The notes: generated by a model from the letters alone, not told the origin. 64,000 nt of DNA from Acinetobacter sp. S54 (GCF_016624945.1 NZ_JACVUI010000002.1:186001-250000), one strand, 5' to 3'. Positions 18,514 to 28,300 are shown, counted from the first letter of the stretch. Numbers and translations are program-made.

Positions 18514-19101
18514 TTAATAAAAAGGATTTTGGGTTGAGTGACTAGATTGATCTTTTTCAGGATCAGACTCAGCCACCTCATGTGAAGGGCGATGAAAAAT
18601 ACTCCCTTCAGATGTCACATGTTGCAATGCTTCATTGGCAGCATCTTTTGATAACTCTGTTGCTAATGGCGCATAAGGCAATAAAACCTGAACAAATTTG
18701 GACTGTTTCCAGTGTGGTGAACTTTCAACCCACGGACCGAGACCTTGCATGGTTACCAATACAATCAGCAACCCTTTTAATGTACCAAAAGCACCACCAG
18801 CCAAACGATTTAAAGGGCCAAGGCTCATACTTTTGAGTATTAAATTGAGTAACCCCGTTACAATCCACGTTAGGACAATAATAATCAGGACGATAAATGC
18901 AAATGCCGCAATCTTCTGCACAACAGGATCATGACTTAACACCACCATGCTTGGCGCCAAAAAGTTGGCATATTTTGCACCGATAATCAGAGCCAATATC
19001 CAACCAATTAAGTTCGCAAAGGCTTTTACGAATCCTTGTCGCAAACCGTTTAGCCCTCCAATGAGCAGGAGTATCAGAATAATGATATCCAGTGTATTCA
19101 T
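18514..19101 (-). CDS. cvpA: CvpA-family membrane protein
   Basis: A 195-residue inner-membrane protein of the CvpA (colicin V production) family. It has four hydrophobic segments and a conserved LIGGLNGLRQGFVKAFANLIG start, then a hydrophilic C-terminal tail. It is nearly always linked to purF, as here, though its exact role is not settled. The ATG at 19101 follows the pyrD stop codon after three bases, implying translational coupling; an immediately preceding GTG at 19104 is the alternative. Confidence 0.92.
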   Translation of the reverse strand: MNTLDIIILILLLIGGLNGLRQGFVKAFANLIGWILALIIGAKYANFLAPSMVVLSHDPVVQKIAAFAFIVLIIIVLTWIVTGLLNLILKSMSLGPLNRLAGGAFGTLKGLLIVLVTMQGLGPWVESSPHWKQSKFVQVLLPYAPLATELSKDAANEALQHVTSEGSIFHRPSHEVAESDPEKDQSSHSTQNPFY

Positions 19102-19104
19102 CAC

Positions 19105-20109
19105 TTAATTGAAAGCACTCACGCAATCTTTAATTAGGGACGGACCTGTATATATGAGGCCACTATAAATTTGTACAAGGTTAGCACCCGCATCTTTTTT
19201 TGCAATCGCATGCTCGCCTTGCGTAATTCCACCCACACCAATCAAAGGAATTTGCCCATTTAAAGATTTTGCAAACTGGCGCAGACATTCGGTACTTTTT
19301 TCAAATACAGGCGCACCCGATAAACCGCCTGACTCATCACCACAAGGTAAATTTTCTACCCCTACACGTGACAAGGTAGTATTGGTAACAATTAGACCGT
19401 CAATTTTAAACTGCAATAACTGATTTGAAATAAACTCAATATCTTCTTCAGTTAAATCAGGTGCTACTTTGAGAACAAGTGGCACATAATGATGATACTG
19501 TTCAGCTAGTTCCAGTTGCCGTTGCTTGAGTGTTTCTAGCAATTCCGTCAGGGCATCGCCACTTTGTAAACTACGCAAATTTTTTGTGTTAGGTGAAGAA
19601 ATGTTGACCGTGATATAGGATGCGTAATTATAAACTTTTTCAAGGCAAATCAGATAATCATCTACTGCATTTTCAACAGGAGTGTCCGCATTTTTACCAA
19701 TATTGATTCCCAGAATGCCTTTAAACTTTGACGCCTTGACATTTTCTATCAACTGATCGACACCATCGTTATTAAACCCCATACGGTTAATGATGGCTTT
19801 CGCTTCAGGAATACGGAACAATCGTGGTTGTGGATTTCCAGACTGCGGGCGCGGGGTTATCGTTCCTATTTCAATAAAACCAAAGCCCAAACCTGCCAAC
19901 GCATCAATATAAGCGCCATTTTTATCTAAACCAGCTGCAAGTCCTACAGCATTTGGGAATTCAATACCCATGCAAGTGACAGGCTTAGGTGCTATATGTT
20001 GACGTAATAATCCGATTTTATGAGCGGACTTTAAAAGAGATAAGGTAAGTTCATGTGCACGCTCGGGTGACAAGGAGAACAACATAGGGCGAGCAAGCGA
20101 ATATAACAT
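19105..20109 (-). CDS. pyrD: Dihydroorotate dehydrogenase (quinone), class 2
   Basis: A membrane-associated FMN enzyme that oxidises dihydroorotate to orotate with quinone. Seen: the N-terminal amphipathic helix typical of class 2 ([18 protein letters not shown]), [17 protein letters not shown], and FMN/phosphate-binding IGVGGI and YSGLIYTGP. The ATG at 20109 (334 residues) aligns with the E. coli start better than the upstream TTG at 20118. It leads the pyrD-cvpA-purF unit. Confidence 0.96.
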   Translation of the reverse strand: MLYSLARPMLFSLSPERAHELTLSLLKSAHKIGLLRQHIAPKPVTCMGIEFPNAVGLAAGLDKNGAYIDALAGLGFGFIEIGTITPRPQSGNPQPRLFRIPEAKAIINRMGFNNDGVDQLIENVKASKFKGILGINIGKNADTPVENAVDDYLICLEKVYNYASYITVNISSPNTKNLRSLQSGDALTELLETLKQRQLELAEQYHHYVPLVLKVAPDLTEEDIEFISNQLLQFKIDGLIVTNTTLSRVGVENLPCGDESGGLSGAPVFEKSTECLRQFAKSLNGQIPLIGVGGITQGEHAIAKKDAGANLVQIYSGLIYTGPSLIKDCVSAFN

Positions 20110-20200
20110 ATCAATCAAAGTCTACTGCTTTTTCAGGTAGGCGTATTATAGGCATAGGTAAGATAAAACACCATGCTTGCAACCCTTTTATTTTGAGGAC

Positions 20201-20680
20201 TTATTGTACCGTAGCCGTTAATTTAATCTGATTGTTACTCGAAACCATATCCATTTTTTCAATCGATAAGCCCATTTGCGCAAGCTGAGTTATAAAATTT
20301 GCCAAAACGGCATAATTTTGATGTTCTGCCACAATTTGCAACTGTTCACCCATTTGCTGAGATGAAACCGTGAGTCCTTGCTGTTGTGAAACTCGTTGAA
20401 CCTTTTCAGCCAAACTCAACTGGCTCTCTGAGGCGGGTTTCATGGTCACCGCATTACTTTGCATCCAGACCATTAAATCCTTTAGATCATTTACTCGTTT
20501 TTGTTGTTGATCCGCCAGACTATGCATTTTCCAAAGTGAAAAACCAAGCAGTGCAATCACAACAAAAATACTGGCAAAAATCACCATATAACGCTCACGC
20601 GCAGACATTCGTTGCAATGCGTCAATAATACGTTCGATTTTTTGATCAAAACCCTGTTGAATTCGAGTTATAGCATTCAT
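20201..20680 (-). CDS. gspM: Type II secretion system protein M
   Basis: An inner-membrane assembly protein of the type II secretion system. The 159 residues contain a short cytoplasmic N-terminus, one membrane segment (VIFASIFVVIALLGFSLW, about residues 33-50), and a periplasmic coiled coil followed by a ferredoxin-like domain. Its ATG overlaps the gspL stop codon by one base (TAATG), so the two are coupled. The other gsp genes are not in the window, in line with the dispersed T2SS genes of Acinetobacter. Confidence 0.9.
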   Translation of the reverse strand: MNAITRIQQGFDQKIERIIDALQRMSARERYMVIFASIFVVIALLGFSLWKMHSLADQQQKRVNDLKDLMVWMQSNAVTMKPASESQLSLAEKVQRVSQQQGLTVSSQQMGEQLQIVAEHQNYAVLANFITQLAQMGLSIEKMDMVSSNNQIKLTATVQ

Positions 20681-21819
20681 TATTGTACTTTTACCGTCCC
20701 AATTGCCCCTGCACCATCTGCCTGAACATTACCTAGTTCTGCTTTGAAACCTTGTTGATTGAGTTGCTGTGTTAAGCTTTGCAAATCATTGGCCGATTTG
20801 GCTTTTAATGACATGCTTAAAGATGGAGCATTATAACTTAGTTGTTGAGCTACAATTTGGCGTTGCATAAGAATTGGCCCAACCCTGCTTAACAGACTTA
20901 AAGCTGTGGTATCACCACTTTGACTCATTCTCAGTTGACTTTCAAACATACTTTTTACATTTTGCTCAGTCACTCGGCTATTGGCACCAAACCAATATTT
21001 ATATTGGTCTACGGCTTGTGTTGCTGTCTGATTTGCAAGTTTTTTTAGTTTGTACCAACGTAAAGCATCATAACTAAACTGAACAATCAAAACCGCGATC
21101 AAAACCGCAATACATGCTTTCCAATAACCCGAAACTTTAGTTTCATTTTTGGCTTTTGGTAAAATATTGAATGGATGCTGCTTCGGTTTTTGGATTTTCT
21201 GAAACTGATAATCAAACGGTTGTCGAGTTTCTAGTGTAGAAGCTGTAGCCAGACTATCAAGTTGTTGTGGAGTCAAATTACTGTAATGATAAAAGGTTTC
21301 CGTAGTCTGGAACTCAAGATAAATAGCCAAATCATCTATTGTCATACCTTTATAAAGATTTTCACGTACTAGAGTCTGACCATGTAAATGGGCAATATTA
21401 ACTTGACCTTGTTCAGGGACAGGTAATATCAGAAAATCAGGGAGTAACGCGACCAGTTTAATGGGCAATAAATTGAGTGCATGTTGCCATGTCTCAACCA
21501 GACTTTGCGCAACCCCTACTATTGTTATTTGATCTGGTGACTCAAAATGGTGAACAATGCGCATGTGGTCGATCGGTAGAGTCACATATTCTTCCATGAG
21601 ATACTTAACACCATCTGCCCCCAGTTGCTTCACATGTGTTTTACTCATGTGTTGTTGCAAAATCTGGATATGGCGACTGGAAAAGAAAACCACTGTTTCT
21701 TCTCCCTGATGCGGTTGCAAATCATGAATAAGCTGTTCAAGGCTGGAAGCCTGTAACCAATTTTCACCTGTTGACCAAAACCAAGCCCCATTGGCTTCAG
21801 GCATCCATAAATACAGCAT
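20680..21819 (-). CDS. gspL: Type II secretion system protein L
   Basis: The T2SS inner-membrane platform protein that recruits the GspE ATPase. Its 379 residues comprise a cytoplasmic actin-like region (about 1-200), a membrane segment (about 231-250, ACIAVLIAVLIVQFSYDAL), and a periplasmic ferredoxin-like domain ending in GAIGTVKVQ. It is coupled to gspM by a one-base overlap and follows sixA by 23 bases. T2SS in Acinetobacter exports lipases and other enzymes. Confidence 0.88.
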   Translation of the reverse strand: MLYLWMPEANGAWFWSTGENWLQASSLEQLIHDLQPHQGEETVVFFSSRHIQILQQHMSKTHVKQLGADGVKYLMEEYVTLPIDHMRIVHHFESPDQITIVGVAQSLVETWQHALNLLPIKLVALLPDFLILPVPEQGQVNIAHLHGQTLVRENLYKGMTIDDLAIYLEFQTTETFYHYSNLTPQQLDSLATASTLETRQPFDYQFQKIQKPKQHPFNILPKAKNETKVSGYWKACIAVLIAVLIVQFSYDALRWYKLKKLANQTATQAVDQYKYWFGANSRVTEQNVKSMFESQLRMSQSGDTTALSLLSRVGPILMQRQIVAQQLSYNAPSLSMSLKAKSANDLQSLTQQLNQQGFKAELGNVQADGAGAIGTVKVQ

Positions 21820-21842
21820 AAATTATATGTACCGTGTTTTCG

Positions 21843-22298
21843 TTATAGCGTAGGTATAAAACTATGTTCTTGTGTTGACAATCCATTGGCAATCACGCTC
21901 TGGCTATAAATGCGTGCTTCAGCCAAAGCAAAAGGATTAAAATGTTCATGGGTTAATTGTTCAGCAATATGTCCCACAACATTCATATGACACACCACAA
22001 CAACAGATTCAAATGGAAGCTGGGAAAGCCAGTCTATCGCATCTTTCGCATCATCTTCTGGTTTGATCTTATCACAAAGTAAAACAGGAACTTTAGGAAA
22101 ATATGCCTGAATATGACCAAGTGTTTCCTGTGCGCGTAGCAAAGGGCTCACGACAAAAACCTCTGGCTGAACCCTATCTTTCAGGTGCTGTGCCGTCTGC
22201 TCAGCCTGAGCATGGCCCAATGCCGTCAATGGCCGCTTGGTATCGTTACCATCCACTGGAGACGCTGCTTCACCGTGGCGAACTAAAGTTAGTTGCAT
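21843..22298 (-). CDS. sixA: SixA-type phosphohistidine phosphatase
   Basis: A 151-residue histidine phosphatase with the catalytic RHG motif at the N-terminus (LTLVRHGEA) and the later His in VVVCHMNVVG. SixA removes phosphate from histidine of signalling or phosphotransfer proteins. I use the ATG at 22298 because AAAGGA lies six bases upstream of it; the ATG at 22304 would have the SD touching the start. It lies in a unit with gpsA upstream and gspL downstream. Confidence 0.88.
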   Translation of the reverse strand: MQLTLVRHGEAASPVDGNDTKRPLTALGHAQAEQTAQHLKDRVQPEVFVVSPLLRAQETLGHIQAYFPKVPVLLCDKIKPEDDAKDAIDWLSQLPFESVVVVCHMNVVGHIAEQLTHEHFNPFALAEARIYSQSVIANGLSTQEHSFIPTL

Positions 22299-22366
22299 AA
22301 CCATTCCTTTTCCAATCTTTCTTTATGATAACAAGTCTTTATGACAGTTTTCATTAAATGATGTTT

Positions 22367-23440
22367 TTAAACTTCATGATGAGGTAATACAAACTCTACA
22401 TCACTACGGTGTCCATTTTTCATCAGGGCAAGCGCAATATTTAGGGGTGGCGCGCCTTCAAAAATTACTTCGTACAATGCATTCGTAATCGGCATATATA
22501 CATCCAGCTCTTGTGCGCGTTTGCGAACCTGTACAATCGTATTAATGCCTTCAGCTGTTTGTCCAAGTTCTTTTGTCGCTTGGTCCAGCGTCTTACCCGA
22601 ACCCAAAGCATAACCAATCTGATAATTACGACTCAGCGGACTATTACAAGTCGCAAATAAATCCCCCACTCCAGATAAACCCAAAAATGTTAAAGGATTA
22701 GCACCTAATTTAACTGCAAATCGACTCATTTCAGCTAAGGCTCGGGTAATAATCATACTTTTCGTATTTTCACCGATATTATAAGCAACTGCCATCCCCA
22801 TGGCGACTGCGTAAATATTTTTTAGTGCGCCACCAAGTTCAACCCCATGCACATCATCACTACCAAAAACACGAAATAACGCACTATGTAAGGCATGTTG
22901 AACAGCGTAGCGTACCAGTTCAGAATGACTGGCAATTACCGTTCCCGATGGCATGCCTGCCATGATTTCCTTTGCAAGATTAGGCCCAGAAAGAACACCA
23001 TATGGCACTTCTGGTAATTCTTCTCGAATAATATCACTCATAAAACTAAAGGTATCAGCTTCAATTCCTTTGGTCAGTGAGACGACGGCCTGCGACGTAA
23101 TAAAAGGTGCAATTTGCTTAAGCACATTACGGAACGAATGACTAGGGATCGCAACTAAAATGATGTCCCGATTACAAACAGCCTCTTCAATATCGCAGAC
23201 TGCACGCAAAGCAGCTTCCAACGTAAAATCTGGCAAATAGCGTTTATTGATATGGCTCTCATTAATATCATCTGCAGCATCTTGATCACGAATCCAAATC
23301 ATCGTATCGCAGCCATTACGCACTGCTAGGTTTGCCATCGCCGTACCAAAACTGCCCCCCCCAAGCACCGTGATACGAAGTGCTGTTTTCTTATCAACTT
23401 CGATGGGTTCAACGAGATCCGAAAAATTTAATTCCGTCAT
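22367..23440 (-). CDS. gpsA: Glycerol-3-phosphate dehydrogenase [NAD(P)+]
   Basis: Reduces dihydroxyacetone phosphate to sn-glycerol-3-phosphate for phospholipid synthesis. Seen: Rossmann motif VLGGGSFGTAMANLA near residue 25, LTKGIE, LSGPNLAKEI and the catalytic Lys in VELGGALKNIYAVA. Its 357 residues are slightly longer than E. coli GpsA because of an N-terminal extension of about 20 residues. It sits between a nitroreductase-like gene and sixA on the same strand. Confidence 0.96.
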   Translation of the reverse strand: MTELNFSDLVEPIEVDKKTALRITVLGGGSFGTAMANLAVRNGCDTMIWIRDQDAADDINESHINKRYLPDFTLEAALRAVCDIEEAVCNRDIILVAIPSHSFRNVLKQIAPFITSQAVVSLTKGIEADTFSFMSDIIREELPEVPYGVLSGPNLAKEIMAGMPSGTVIASHSELVRYAVQHALHSALFRVFGSDDVHGVELGGALKNIYAVAMGMAVAYNIGENTKSMIITRALAEMSRFAVKLGANPLTFLGLSGVGDLFATCNSPLSRNYQIGYALGSGKTLDQATKELGQTAEGINTIVQVRKRAQELDVYMPITNALYEVIFEGAPPLNIALALMKNGHRSDVEFVLPHHEV

Positions 23441-23478
23441 GCGTTCTTCATTCCTGCTACATCAATATCAATATTTTT

Positions 23479-24054
23479 TTAAGACTGCCATTTTTTTACA
23501 AAATCACTGACCACTATGTCTGCACGTGGCGCAATTGATTTGGCGGCAGTGCCAATATAAATAATACCTGAGATCAAATCACGATCAGCCAATCCTAAAT
23601 GCTGCTTCATCCATTTTGACTCAACAACAGCACCTGAACGCCACATCGTTGAAAACCCTTGTACCTGCAAAGACAATAAAAAGTTTTGAATAGCCGCCCC
23701 AGAACTCAAAGTTTGTTCAAATAATGGAACCTTAGGATGATCCTGAAATTGAGTAACCGCTATTACTATCAATGGTGCACGAAAAGGGTGTTGCTTAACA
23801 CGATCAAGCTGAACTGGATCAGTTTCACCAAGATCTGCTAAGGCTTGAGATAAACTCTCGCCAAAGGCCGCTCGCTGTTCAGGTTGAATCACAATAAATC
23901 GGGTCGGTTTTAAACGATGGTGATCCGGCGCAGTCAGTGCTGCTTCAAATGCTTTATTTAATTGTTCAGAAGATGGTGCAGGCTCAATGAGATGCCCAAT
24001 TGATTGACGCTGATGAATATTTTGATGAACCTTACTTACGTCTAAATCCGTCAT
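23479..24054 (-). CDS. Nitroreductase-family protein (YdjA-like)
   Basis: An FMN-dependent nitroreductase-fold protein of 191 residues. The start (IHQRQSIGHLIEPAPSSEQL, then APDHHRLKPTRF) closely resembles E. coli YdjA, a minimal nitroreductase with unknown natural substrate. The ATG at 24054 gives the family-like N-terminus; upstream in-frame starts at 24060 and 24108 would add a non-conserved hydrophobic stretch. It is the first gene of a run to gpsA-sixA-gspLM, 38 bases before gpsA. Confidence 0.88.
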   Translation of the reverse strand: MTDLDVSKVHQNIHQRQSIGHLIEPAPSSEQLNKAFEAALTAPDHHRLKPTRFIVIQPEQRAAFGESLSQALADLGETDPVQLDRVKQHPFRAPLIVIAVTQFQDHPKVPLFEQTLSSGAAIQNFLLSLQVQGFSTMWRSGAVVESKWMKQHLGLADRDLISGIIYIGTAAKSIAPRADIVVSDFVKKWQS

Positions 24055-24262
24055 GAACATTAATCTAATAGAAAAAAACAAAAGTAGATTAGCACATTCC
24101 TTTTTCATTCTGCCATGTCAATCTAGGGCATTTCACTAGTTTTCTCAAATTTGACAGCTTTACTGCAAAAATTATCAAAATCTATACAACATACTCAAAA
24201 CAAATAAAAATTTTTATGGTCAACTAAAAAAATAATTTTTAAATTTTCTGAAGGACTGGTTT

Positions 24263-24640
24263 ATGAAAAAACAAATCACCGCCAGCGTATTGACTGCATC
24301 CGTCATTTTATTAACAGCGTGTGCCTCTAACCCTACTGCCACAACCGCGATTCAAAAAGAAAATAATCAATTTGAAGTGACGGGGGTAGGCAAAACTAAT
24401 CTCATAGCGAAAAATAATGCCGTTGATGCAGCAAATAAGACCTGTAAACGCAGCTCGGCCGTTATAGTTGACGAAAAAACAACTTATAACGGTGTACTTA
24501 AAGGTGTAGTAGATGAAGAAACTGGAAAAATAGTAGAGGCAGCAGCAGGCGTTATTGGTTCGATTACGGGTAAAAATGCGTCTTTAGCAAAAGATGATGA
24601 TTATCAGACAACGCTTACTTTTTATTGTAAAGCCAGTTAA
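24263..24640 (+). CDS. Small lipoprotein, function unknown
   Basis: A 125-residue lipoprotein: signal peptide with lipobox LTAC, lipidated Cys20. The mature domain has two further Cys (KTCKRS and FYCKAS) that may pair, and a Gly/Ala-rich segment (AAAGVIGSITG) that may be membrane-associated. Residue +2 after the Cys is Ala rather than Asp, so outer-membrane sorting is expected. Monocistronic with a strong terminator. I do not recognise a named family. Confidence 0.8.
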   Translation: MKKQITASVLTASVILLTACASNPTATTAIQKENNQFEVTGVGKTNLIAKNNAVDAANKTCKRSSAVIVDEKTTYNGVLKGVVDEETGKIVEAAAGVIGSITGKNASLAKDDDYQTTLTFYCKAS

Positions 24641-24657
24641 TCACATACCGACTAAAT

Positions 24658-24690
24658 AAAAAGCGCTCTGTATTTAAGAGCGCTTTTTAT
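24658..24690. terminator. Terminator after the lipoprotein gene
   Basis: A 12-bp stem (24658-24669 with 24677-24688) with a seven-base loop and flanking A/T runs. It ends the lipoprotein transcript and can also serve the convergent helicase gene. Confidence 0.88.
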
Positions 24691-24712
24691 AAAAAATTAT
24701 TCAGATGACAGT

Positions 24713-25864
24713 CTAACAATACCCATCCAAACGTGTCAGTGGTAGTTTTTTGCCAATCGCTTTTTCAATTTCTGGTAAATAAAATGCATCATCTTCTGAA
24801 AGAAAACTAATACTTACACCTTGAGAACCTGCACGACCAGTACGTCCAATACGATGTACATAATCATCTGACTGTTCTGGCAAAGTAAAATTCACCACGT
24901 GCGATACACCATCCACATGAATACCACGACCAGCAACATCTGTTGCAATCATAATATTGTTTTTACCCTGCTTAAATTGCTCAAGCATTTTTAAGCGTTT
25001 GTCCTGTGCAATTTCACCTGACAACATTCCCACACGATAACCATCTCTTTTCAAATGATCATATAAACGACGCACTTGATCTCGACGATTGGCAAAGATC
25101 ATGACTTTATCAATTGGTTCATCACGTAGAATATCCTGCAATAGACGATATTTATCTTTTTTCTCTACTACATAAACACGTTGCTCTACGTCATTATTGG
25201 TTTTTTGTTCAGGTTCAATTTCAACTGTGACAGGTTCAAACAACCACTGACGTGCCAGATTTAAAACATCATAACTAAAAGTAGCAGAAAACATTAGAGT
25301 CTGACGTTGTTCCTTACGCGGAGAGTAACGCACAATCCGTTTAACCGAAGGAATAAAGCCCATATCCAACAACCGATCTGCCTCATCGATCACCAGAAAC
25401 TCAATTTGATCGAGCCACACTTCTTTTTGCTCAATAAAGTCGATCAAACGTCCTGGAGTTGCGACCAGAATATCTAGAAAGTGAGCATTGAGCGGTTTCT
25501 TTTGCTTATCAAAGTCCACACCACCCACTAGTGTCAGCAGTTTTAAATCAGTAAATCTGGTCAGCTCTCTAGCATCGCTTTCGATTTGCAAAGCCAATTC
25601 ACGAGTCGGTGCCAGAATCAATGCACGTGGTTCTCCACGATAACGCTGCTCCTGAATCGGATTATTTAGCAAATCATTAATGATACTCACCAGGAATGCT
25701 GCGGTTTTCCCTGTTCCCGTTTGCGCACGCCCAATCGCATCGTGCCCTGCAAGTGTATATTTTAAAACCTTTTGTTGAATTGGGGTCATTTGCTTAAACC
25801 CTAATGCATCAATCGCTTTTTTAAGTTGCGGATGTAGATTCAAGGTTTCAAAACCAGATACCAT
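24713..25864 (-). CDS. DEAD-box ATP-dependent RNA helicase (RhlB-like)
   Basis: A 383-residue DEAD-box helicase with all core motifs: Q motif (FKQMTPIQQ), motif I AQTGTGKT (47-54), PTRELALQI, DEAD, SAT, and HRIGRTGRAG. The short C-terminus, with little beyond the two RecA domains, and motif detail (RYRGEPRALILAPTREL) point to RhlB rather than DeaD or RhlE. RhlB relatives unwind RNA during mRNA decay. A cold-shock gene follows upstream on the same strand but has its own terminator. Confidence 0.9.
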   Translation of the reverse strand: MVSGFETLNLHPQLKKAIDALGFKQMTPIQQKVLKYTLAGHDAIGRAQTGTGKTAAFLVSIINDLLNNPIQEQRYRGEPRALILAPTRELALQIESDARELTRFTDLKLLTLVGGVDFDKQKKPLNAHFLDILVATPGRLIDFIEQKEVWLDQIEFLVIDEADRLLDMGFIPSVKRIVRYSPRKEQRQTLMFSATFSYDVLNLARQWLFEPVTVEIEPEQKTNNDVEQRVYVVEKKDKYRLLQDILRDEPIDKVMIFANRRDQVRRLYDHLKRDGYRVGMLSGEIAQDKRLKMLEQFKQGKNNIMIATDVAGRGIHVDGVSHVVNFTLPEQSDDYVHRIGRTGRAGSQGVSISFLSEDDAFYLPEIEKAIGKKLPLTRLDGYC

Positions 25865-25916
25865 AAATTCGTGCTCTAACTGTTAATCACTCTGATGAGA
25901 ATAGTAGTATAAAACA

Positions 25917-25950
25917 AAAACGCCCCAATTATAAAATTGAGGCGTTATTC
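25917..25950 (-). terminator. Terminator after the cold-shock gene
   Basis: A stem (25919-25930 with 25935-25946) that pairs fully on the minus strand, including one U-G wobble, followed on that strand by TTTTTGTTTT. It separates csp from the helicase gene. Confidence 0.85.
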
Positions 25951-25968
25951 AACATAATAAAATGTTGA

Positions 25969-26181
25969 TTAGTCTAAAGGCTGTACATTCTCAGCCTGAA
26001 AACCTTTTTGTCCTTGCACAACGCTAAATTCAACACGCTGACCGTCACGTAACGAACGATGTCCGTCACCCATAATTGCACGAAAATGTACAAATACGTC
26101 GTCGCCGCCATTACGTTGAATAAAGCCAAAACCCTTAGTGTCGTTAAACCATTTAACAACGCCTTGTTCGCGAGCTGTCAT
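25969..26181 (-). CDS. Cold-shock domain protein
   Basis: A single cold-shock domain of 70 residues that binds single-stranded nucleic acids. RNP1 (KGFGFIQR) and RNP2 (VFVHF) are present. The N-terminus [14 protein letters not shown] and the acidic/Gly insert (GGDDVFVH) resemble the CspD/CspA group. SD GAGGA lies about eight bases from the ATG. A long gene-free stretch upstream may hold the untranslated leader usual in cold-shock genes. Which csp paralogue it is cannot be told. Confidence 0.93.
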   Translation of the reverse strand: MTAREQGVVKWFNDTKGFGFIQRNGGDDVFVHFRAIMGDGHRSLRDGQRVEFSVVQGQKGFQAENVQPLD

Positions 26182-26570
26182 AAGTCAATCCTCAGAAGTG
26201 AAAATAAAGGACCTTCCGGTGTTGCAAACAGCAGAGCAAACAAGTTTAAAATTCGTTATTATTTCAAAGCTTGTAATCATTCTGTAAAACTATCAACAAT
26301 TTCCGGTTACATCCATTTGTTATAGGCTTAATAAAACAATGATTTGTTTATACTAGTGATTCCTAAAACGCTTCGAGCTTAACACGGGTTTGTGACAATT
26401 AATAGAAATTTTTTAGATAATTCTATATAAAATTTTGATTGATTTTTAAACTCCATAATATTTTTTTACTATCAATAAAATATATGCTTTTAAAGCGTGC
26501 GACTTTTTGCACATTTATGCAAATATTTGATAAAATCGGAGCTCATAACGATCTTTAAATATTTTTACGG
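26182..26570. other. Gene-free region between csp and tusA
   Basis: 389 bases, very AT-rich. The csp-proximal half probably holds the csp promoter and leader on the minus strand; I could not place a convincing promoter there. The tusA-proximal end holds a plausible plus-strand promoter (26507-26536). No open reading frame or RNA gene is evident. Confidence 0.6.
26507..26536 (+). promoter_or_regulatory. Probable promoter for tusA
   Basis: -35 TTGCAC (26507-26512), 18-base spacer, -10 TAAAAT (26531-26536), about 35 bases before the tusA ATG. Read by eye. Confidence 0.5.
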
Positions 26571-26810
26571 ATGAGTGATTCAAATCTCGGAATTCCCACT
26601 GAAATTAACGCTATAGGCCAACCGTGCCCTATGCCCCTTTTGATGTTAAAACGTGGTTTAAAAAAAGCAGATCAGCATCAGGTTTTTTTATTAAAATCCT
26701 CTGATCCACATAGTGAAATTGATGTCATTCGTTATTGTCAACTCCATCAATTAAAGTGTCAGTTGACCCGAATATCTGACCATGAATTTCACTATTTGAT
26801 TCACTCTTAA
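26571..26810 (+). CDS. tusA: TusA-family sulfur carrier protein
   Basis: A 79-residue sulfur-transfer protein with the family signature GQPCPMPLLMLKR; Cys19 would carry the persulfide. TusA passes sulfur from IscS toward tRNA 2-thiouridine synthesis and other pathways. Paralogues (YeeD, YedF-type) share this fold, so the exact acceptor is uncertain. It precedes rpoH by 133 bases on the same strand. Confidence 0.85.
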   Translation: MSDSNLGIPTEINAIGQPCPMPLLMLKRGLKKADQHQVFLLKSSDPHSEIDVIRYCQLHQLKCQLTRISDHEFHYLIHS

Positions 26811-26943
26811 ACATACAGCTTTGTTCTTTAGAGCAACTAGTGTATAAAATTTTACATTTCTCTACCCAATTTTCCTTAATTATGAACTTGCTTCGCATTA
26901 AGATGAAATCATTGGTTATACCACCATCCTATAAGGAGAACTC

Positions 26944-27810
26944 ATGAGTGACAGCAGCAATCAATTGATGCCCCTGTCCTTATCTGCGCCCGGTGTAAAT
27001 CTCGGTGCTTACATCAGCACCGTTAATCAAATTCCAATTTTGACCGCTGAGCAAGAGAAAGAACTGGCTGAGCGTTACTATTATGATCAGGATTTAGATG
27101 CGGCAAAAATGCTAGTCATGTCGCATTTACGTTTTGTTGTGCATATTGCACGCAGCTATGCAGGCTATGGTTTACCACAAGGTGACCTTATTCAAGAAGG
27201 CAACCTTGGCTTGATGAAAGCAGTAAAGCGTTTTGACCCGAATATGGGTGTGCGTTTAGTTTCTTTCGCAGTTCACTGGATTAAAGCTGAAATACATGAA
27301 TATGTCATTCGTAACTGGCGTATCGTGAAAATTGCAACAACCAAAGCGCAACGTAAATTATTTTTTAATTTACGCAGCCTAAAAAAGTCGAGTAAAAAAC
27401 TAACACTTGAGGAAGCTAAGGCAATTGCAGTTGACCTAAACGTCACGCCTGAGCAAGTGCTAGAAATGGAAGGCCGATTGACAGCCTATGATGCCGCTTT
27501 TGAGGCACAAGGTGATGACGACGATGATTCAACGCATGTCGCGCCTGCTTTATATCTCGAAGATAACCGTTACGATCCTGCACGATTGGTGGAAAATGAA
27601 GACTACGAAGAACAAAGTAGTTCTGCGTTGTATGAAGCAATGAATCAATTGGATGATCGTTCACGTAACATCTTACAGCGCCGCTGGCTAGATGATGATA
27701 AATCCACACTGCATGAGCTTGCAGCAGAATACAATGTCTCAGCTGAACGTATTCGCCAGCTTGAAAAGAATGCGATGGAAAAGATTAAGGTTGCAATGTC
27801 AGCAAGCTAA
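26944..27810 (+). CDS. rpoH: RNA polymerase heat-shock sigma factor RpoH (sigma-32)
   Basis: The alternative sigma factor that directs transcription of chaperone and protease genes. Seen: region 2 core ([18 protein letters not shown], residues 80-97), the RpoH box QRKLFFNLR (136-144) that identifies sigma-32 among sigma-70 factors, and a region 4 helix-turn-helix ([20 protein letters not shown]). Its 288 residues are normal. AAGGAG precedes the ATG. A terminator follows. Thermal control by mRNA structure is known in E. coli but cannot be judged here. Confidence 0.97.
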   Translation: MSDSSNQLMPLSLSAPGVNLGAYISTVNQIPILTAEQEKELAERYYYDQDLDAAKMLVMSHLRFVVHIARSYAGYGLPQGDLIQEGNLGLMKAVKRFDPNMGVRLVSFAVHWIKAEIHEYVIRNWRIVKIATTKAQRKLFFNLRSLKKSSKKLTLEEAKAIAVDLNVTPEQVLEMEGRLTAYDAAFEAQGDDDDDSTHVAPALYLEDNRYDPARLVENEDYEEQSSSALYEAMNQLDDRSRNILQRRWLDDDKSTLHELAAEYNVSAERIRQLEKNAMEKIKVAMSAS

Positions 27811-27825
27811 TTTTTTCTGGTATTT

Positions 27826-27850
27826 AAAAGAGGCATTTGCCTCTTTTTTA
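27826..27850 (+). terminator. Intrinsic terminator after rpoH
   Basis: Stem AAAAGAGGCA / TGCCTCTTTT (27826-27835 with 27838-27847), short loop, T-run. Confidence 0.88.
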
Positions 27851-27923
27851 TTAAGCTTAAGTATTTTTAGCTCGGTGGATTTATGCTAAGGTGCTTGGGT
27901 CTTTTTTTAAGTGTTTTTGGCTT

Positions 27924-28289
27924 ATGTGGATCGCAATTGCAGCTGTTAATCTTGCTTTGGCTGTCATATTGGGCGCATTTGGCGCTCACGGCCTAAAAGC
28001 CTTTGCAACACCAGAACAACTTGGCTGGTGGAGCACAGCAACACAGTATTTCTTTTACCACGCGTTGGGTTTACTTGCGTTAGGTATTTTAGCCAGAATC
28101 AACTCTCCATTTTCGATTAAAGCATCTTTTATCCTAATCCAAATCGGTATTTTATTATTCTGTGGTTCTTTATATATCATGGCATTAGGTTTACCGCGTG
28201 GATTAGGTGCAATTACTCCACTTGGAGGGGTATTTATGATTTTAGGCTGGCTAGTCCTTGCATGGAAGGCCATAAAGTACGCGAAATAA
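27924..28289 (+). CDS. DUF423 family membrane protein (YgdD-like)
   Basis: A 121-residue inner-membrane protein of the DUF423 family, with four hydrophobic helices and the signature LGAFGAHGLKAF near the N-terminus. The ATG at 27924 aligns with the E. coli YgdD start; the upstream GTG at 27891 would add a non-family extension. Its stop codon lies a few bases before the probable thiS start, suggesting cotranscription with thiS-thiG. Function unknown. Confidence 0.87.
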   Translation: MWIAIAAVNLALAVILGAFGAHGLKAFATPEQLGWWSTATQYFFYHALGLLALGILARINSPFSIKASFILIQIGILLFCGSLYIMALGLPRGLGAITPLGGVFMILGWLVLAWKAIKYAK

Positions 28290-28300
28290 TGGAAAACCAC

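Noticed and set aside
26182-26400. SD-sequestering hairpin in the csp leader (TCCT to AGGA)
   Set aside because: Only four to six base pairs; too weak to claim.
27891-27923. Earlier GTG start for the DUF423 gene
   Set aside because: Adds residues not found in the family; ATG at 27924 aligns with the YgdD start.
28262-28300. Long start for thiS overlapping DUF423
   Set aside because: ThiS proteins start directly at the first beta strand (MQIYLNG); the ATG at 28301 has a good SD.
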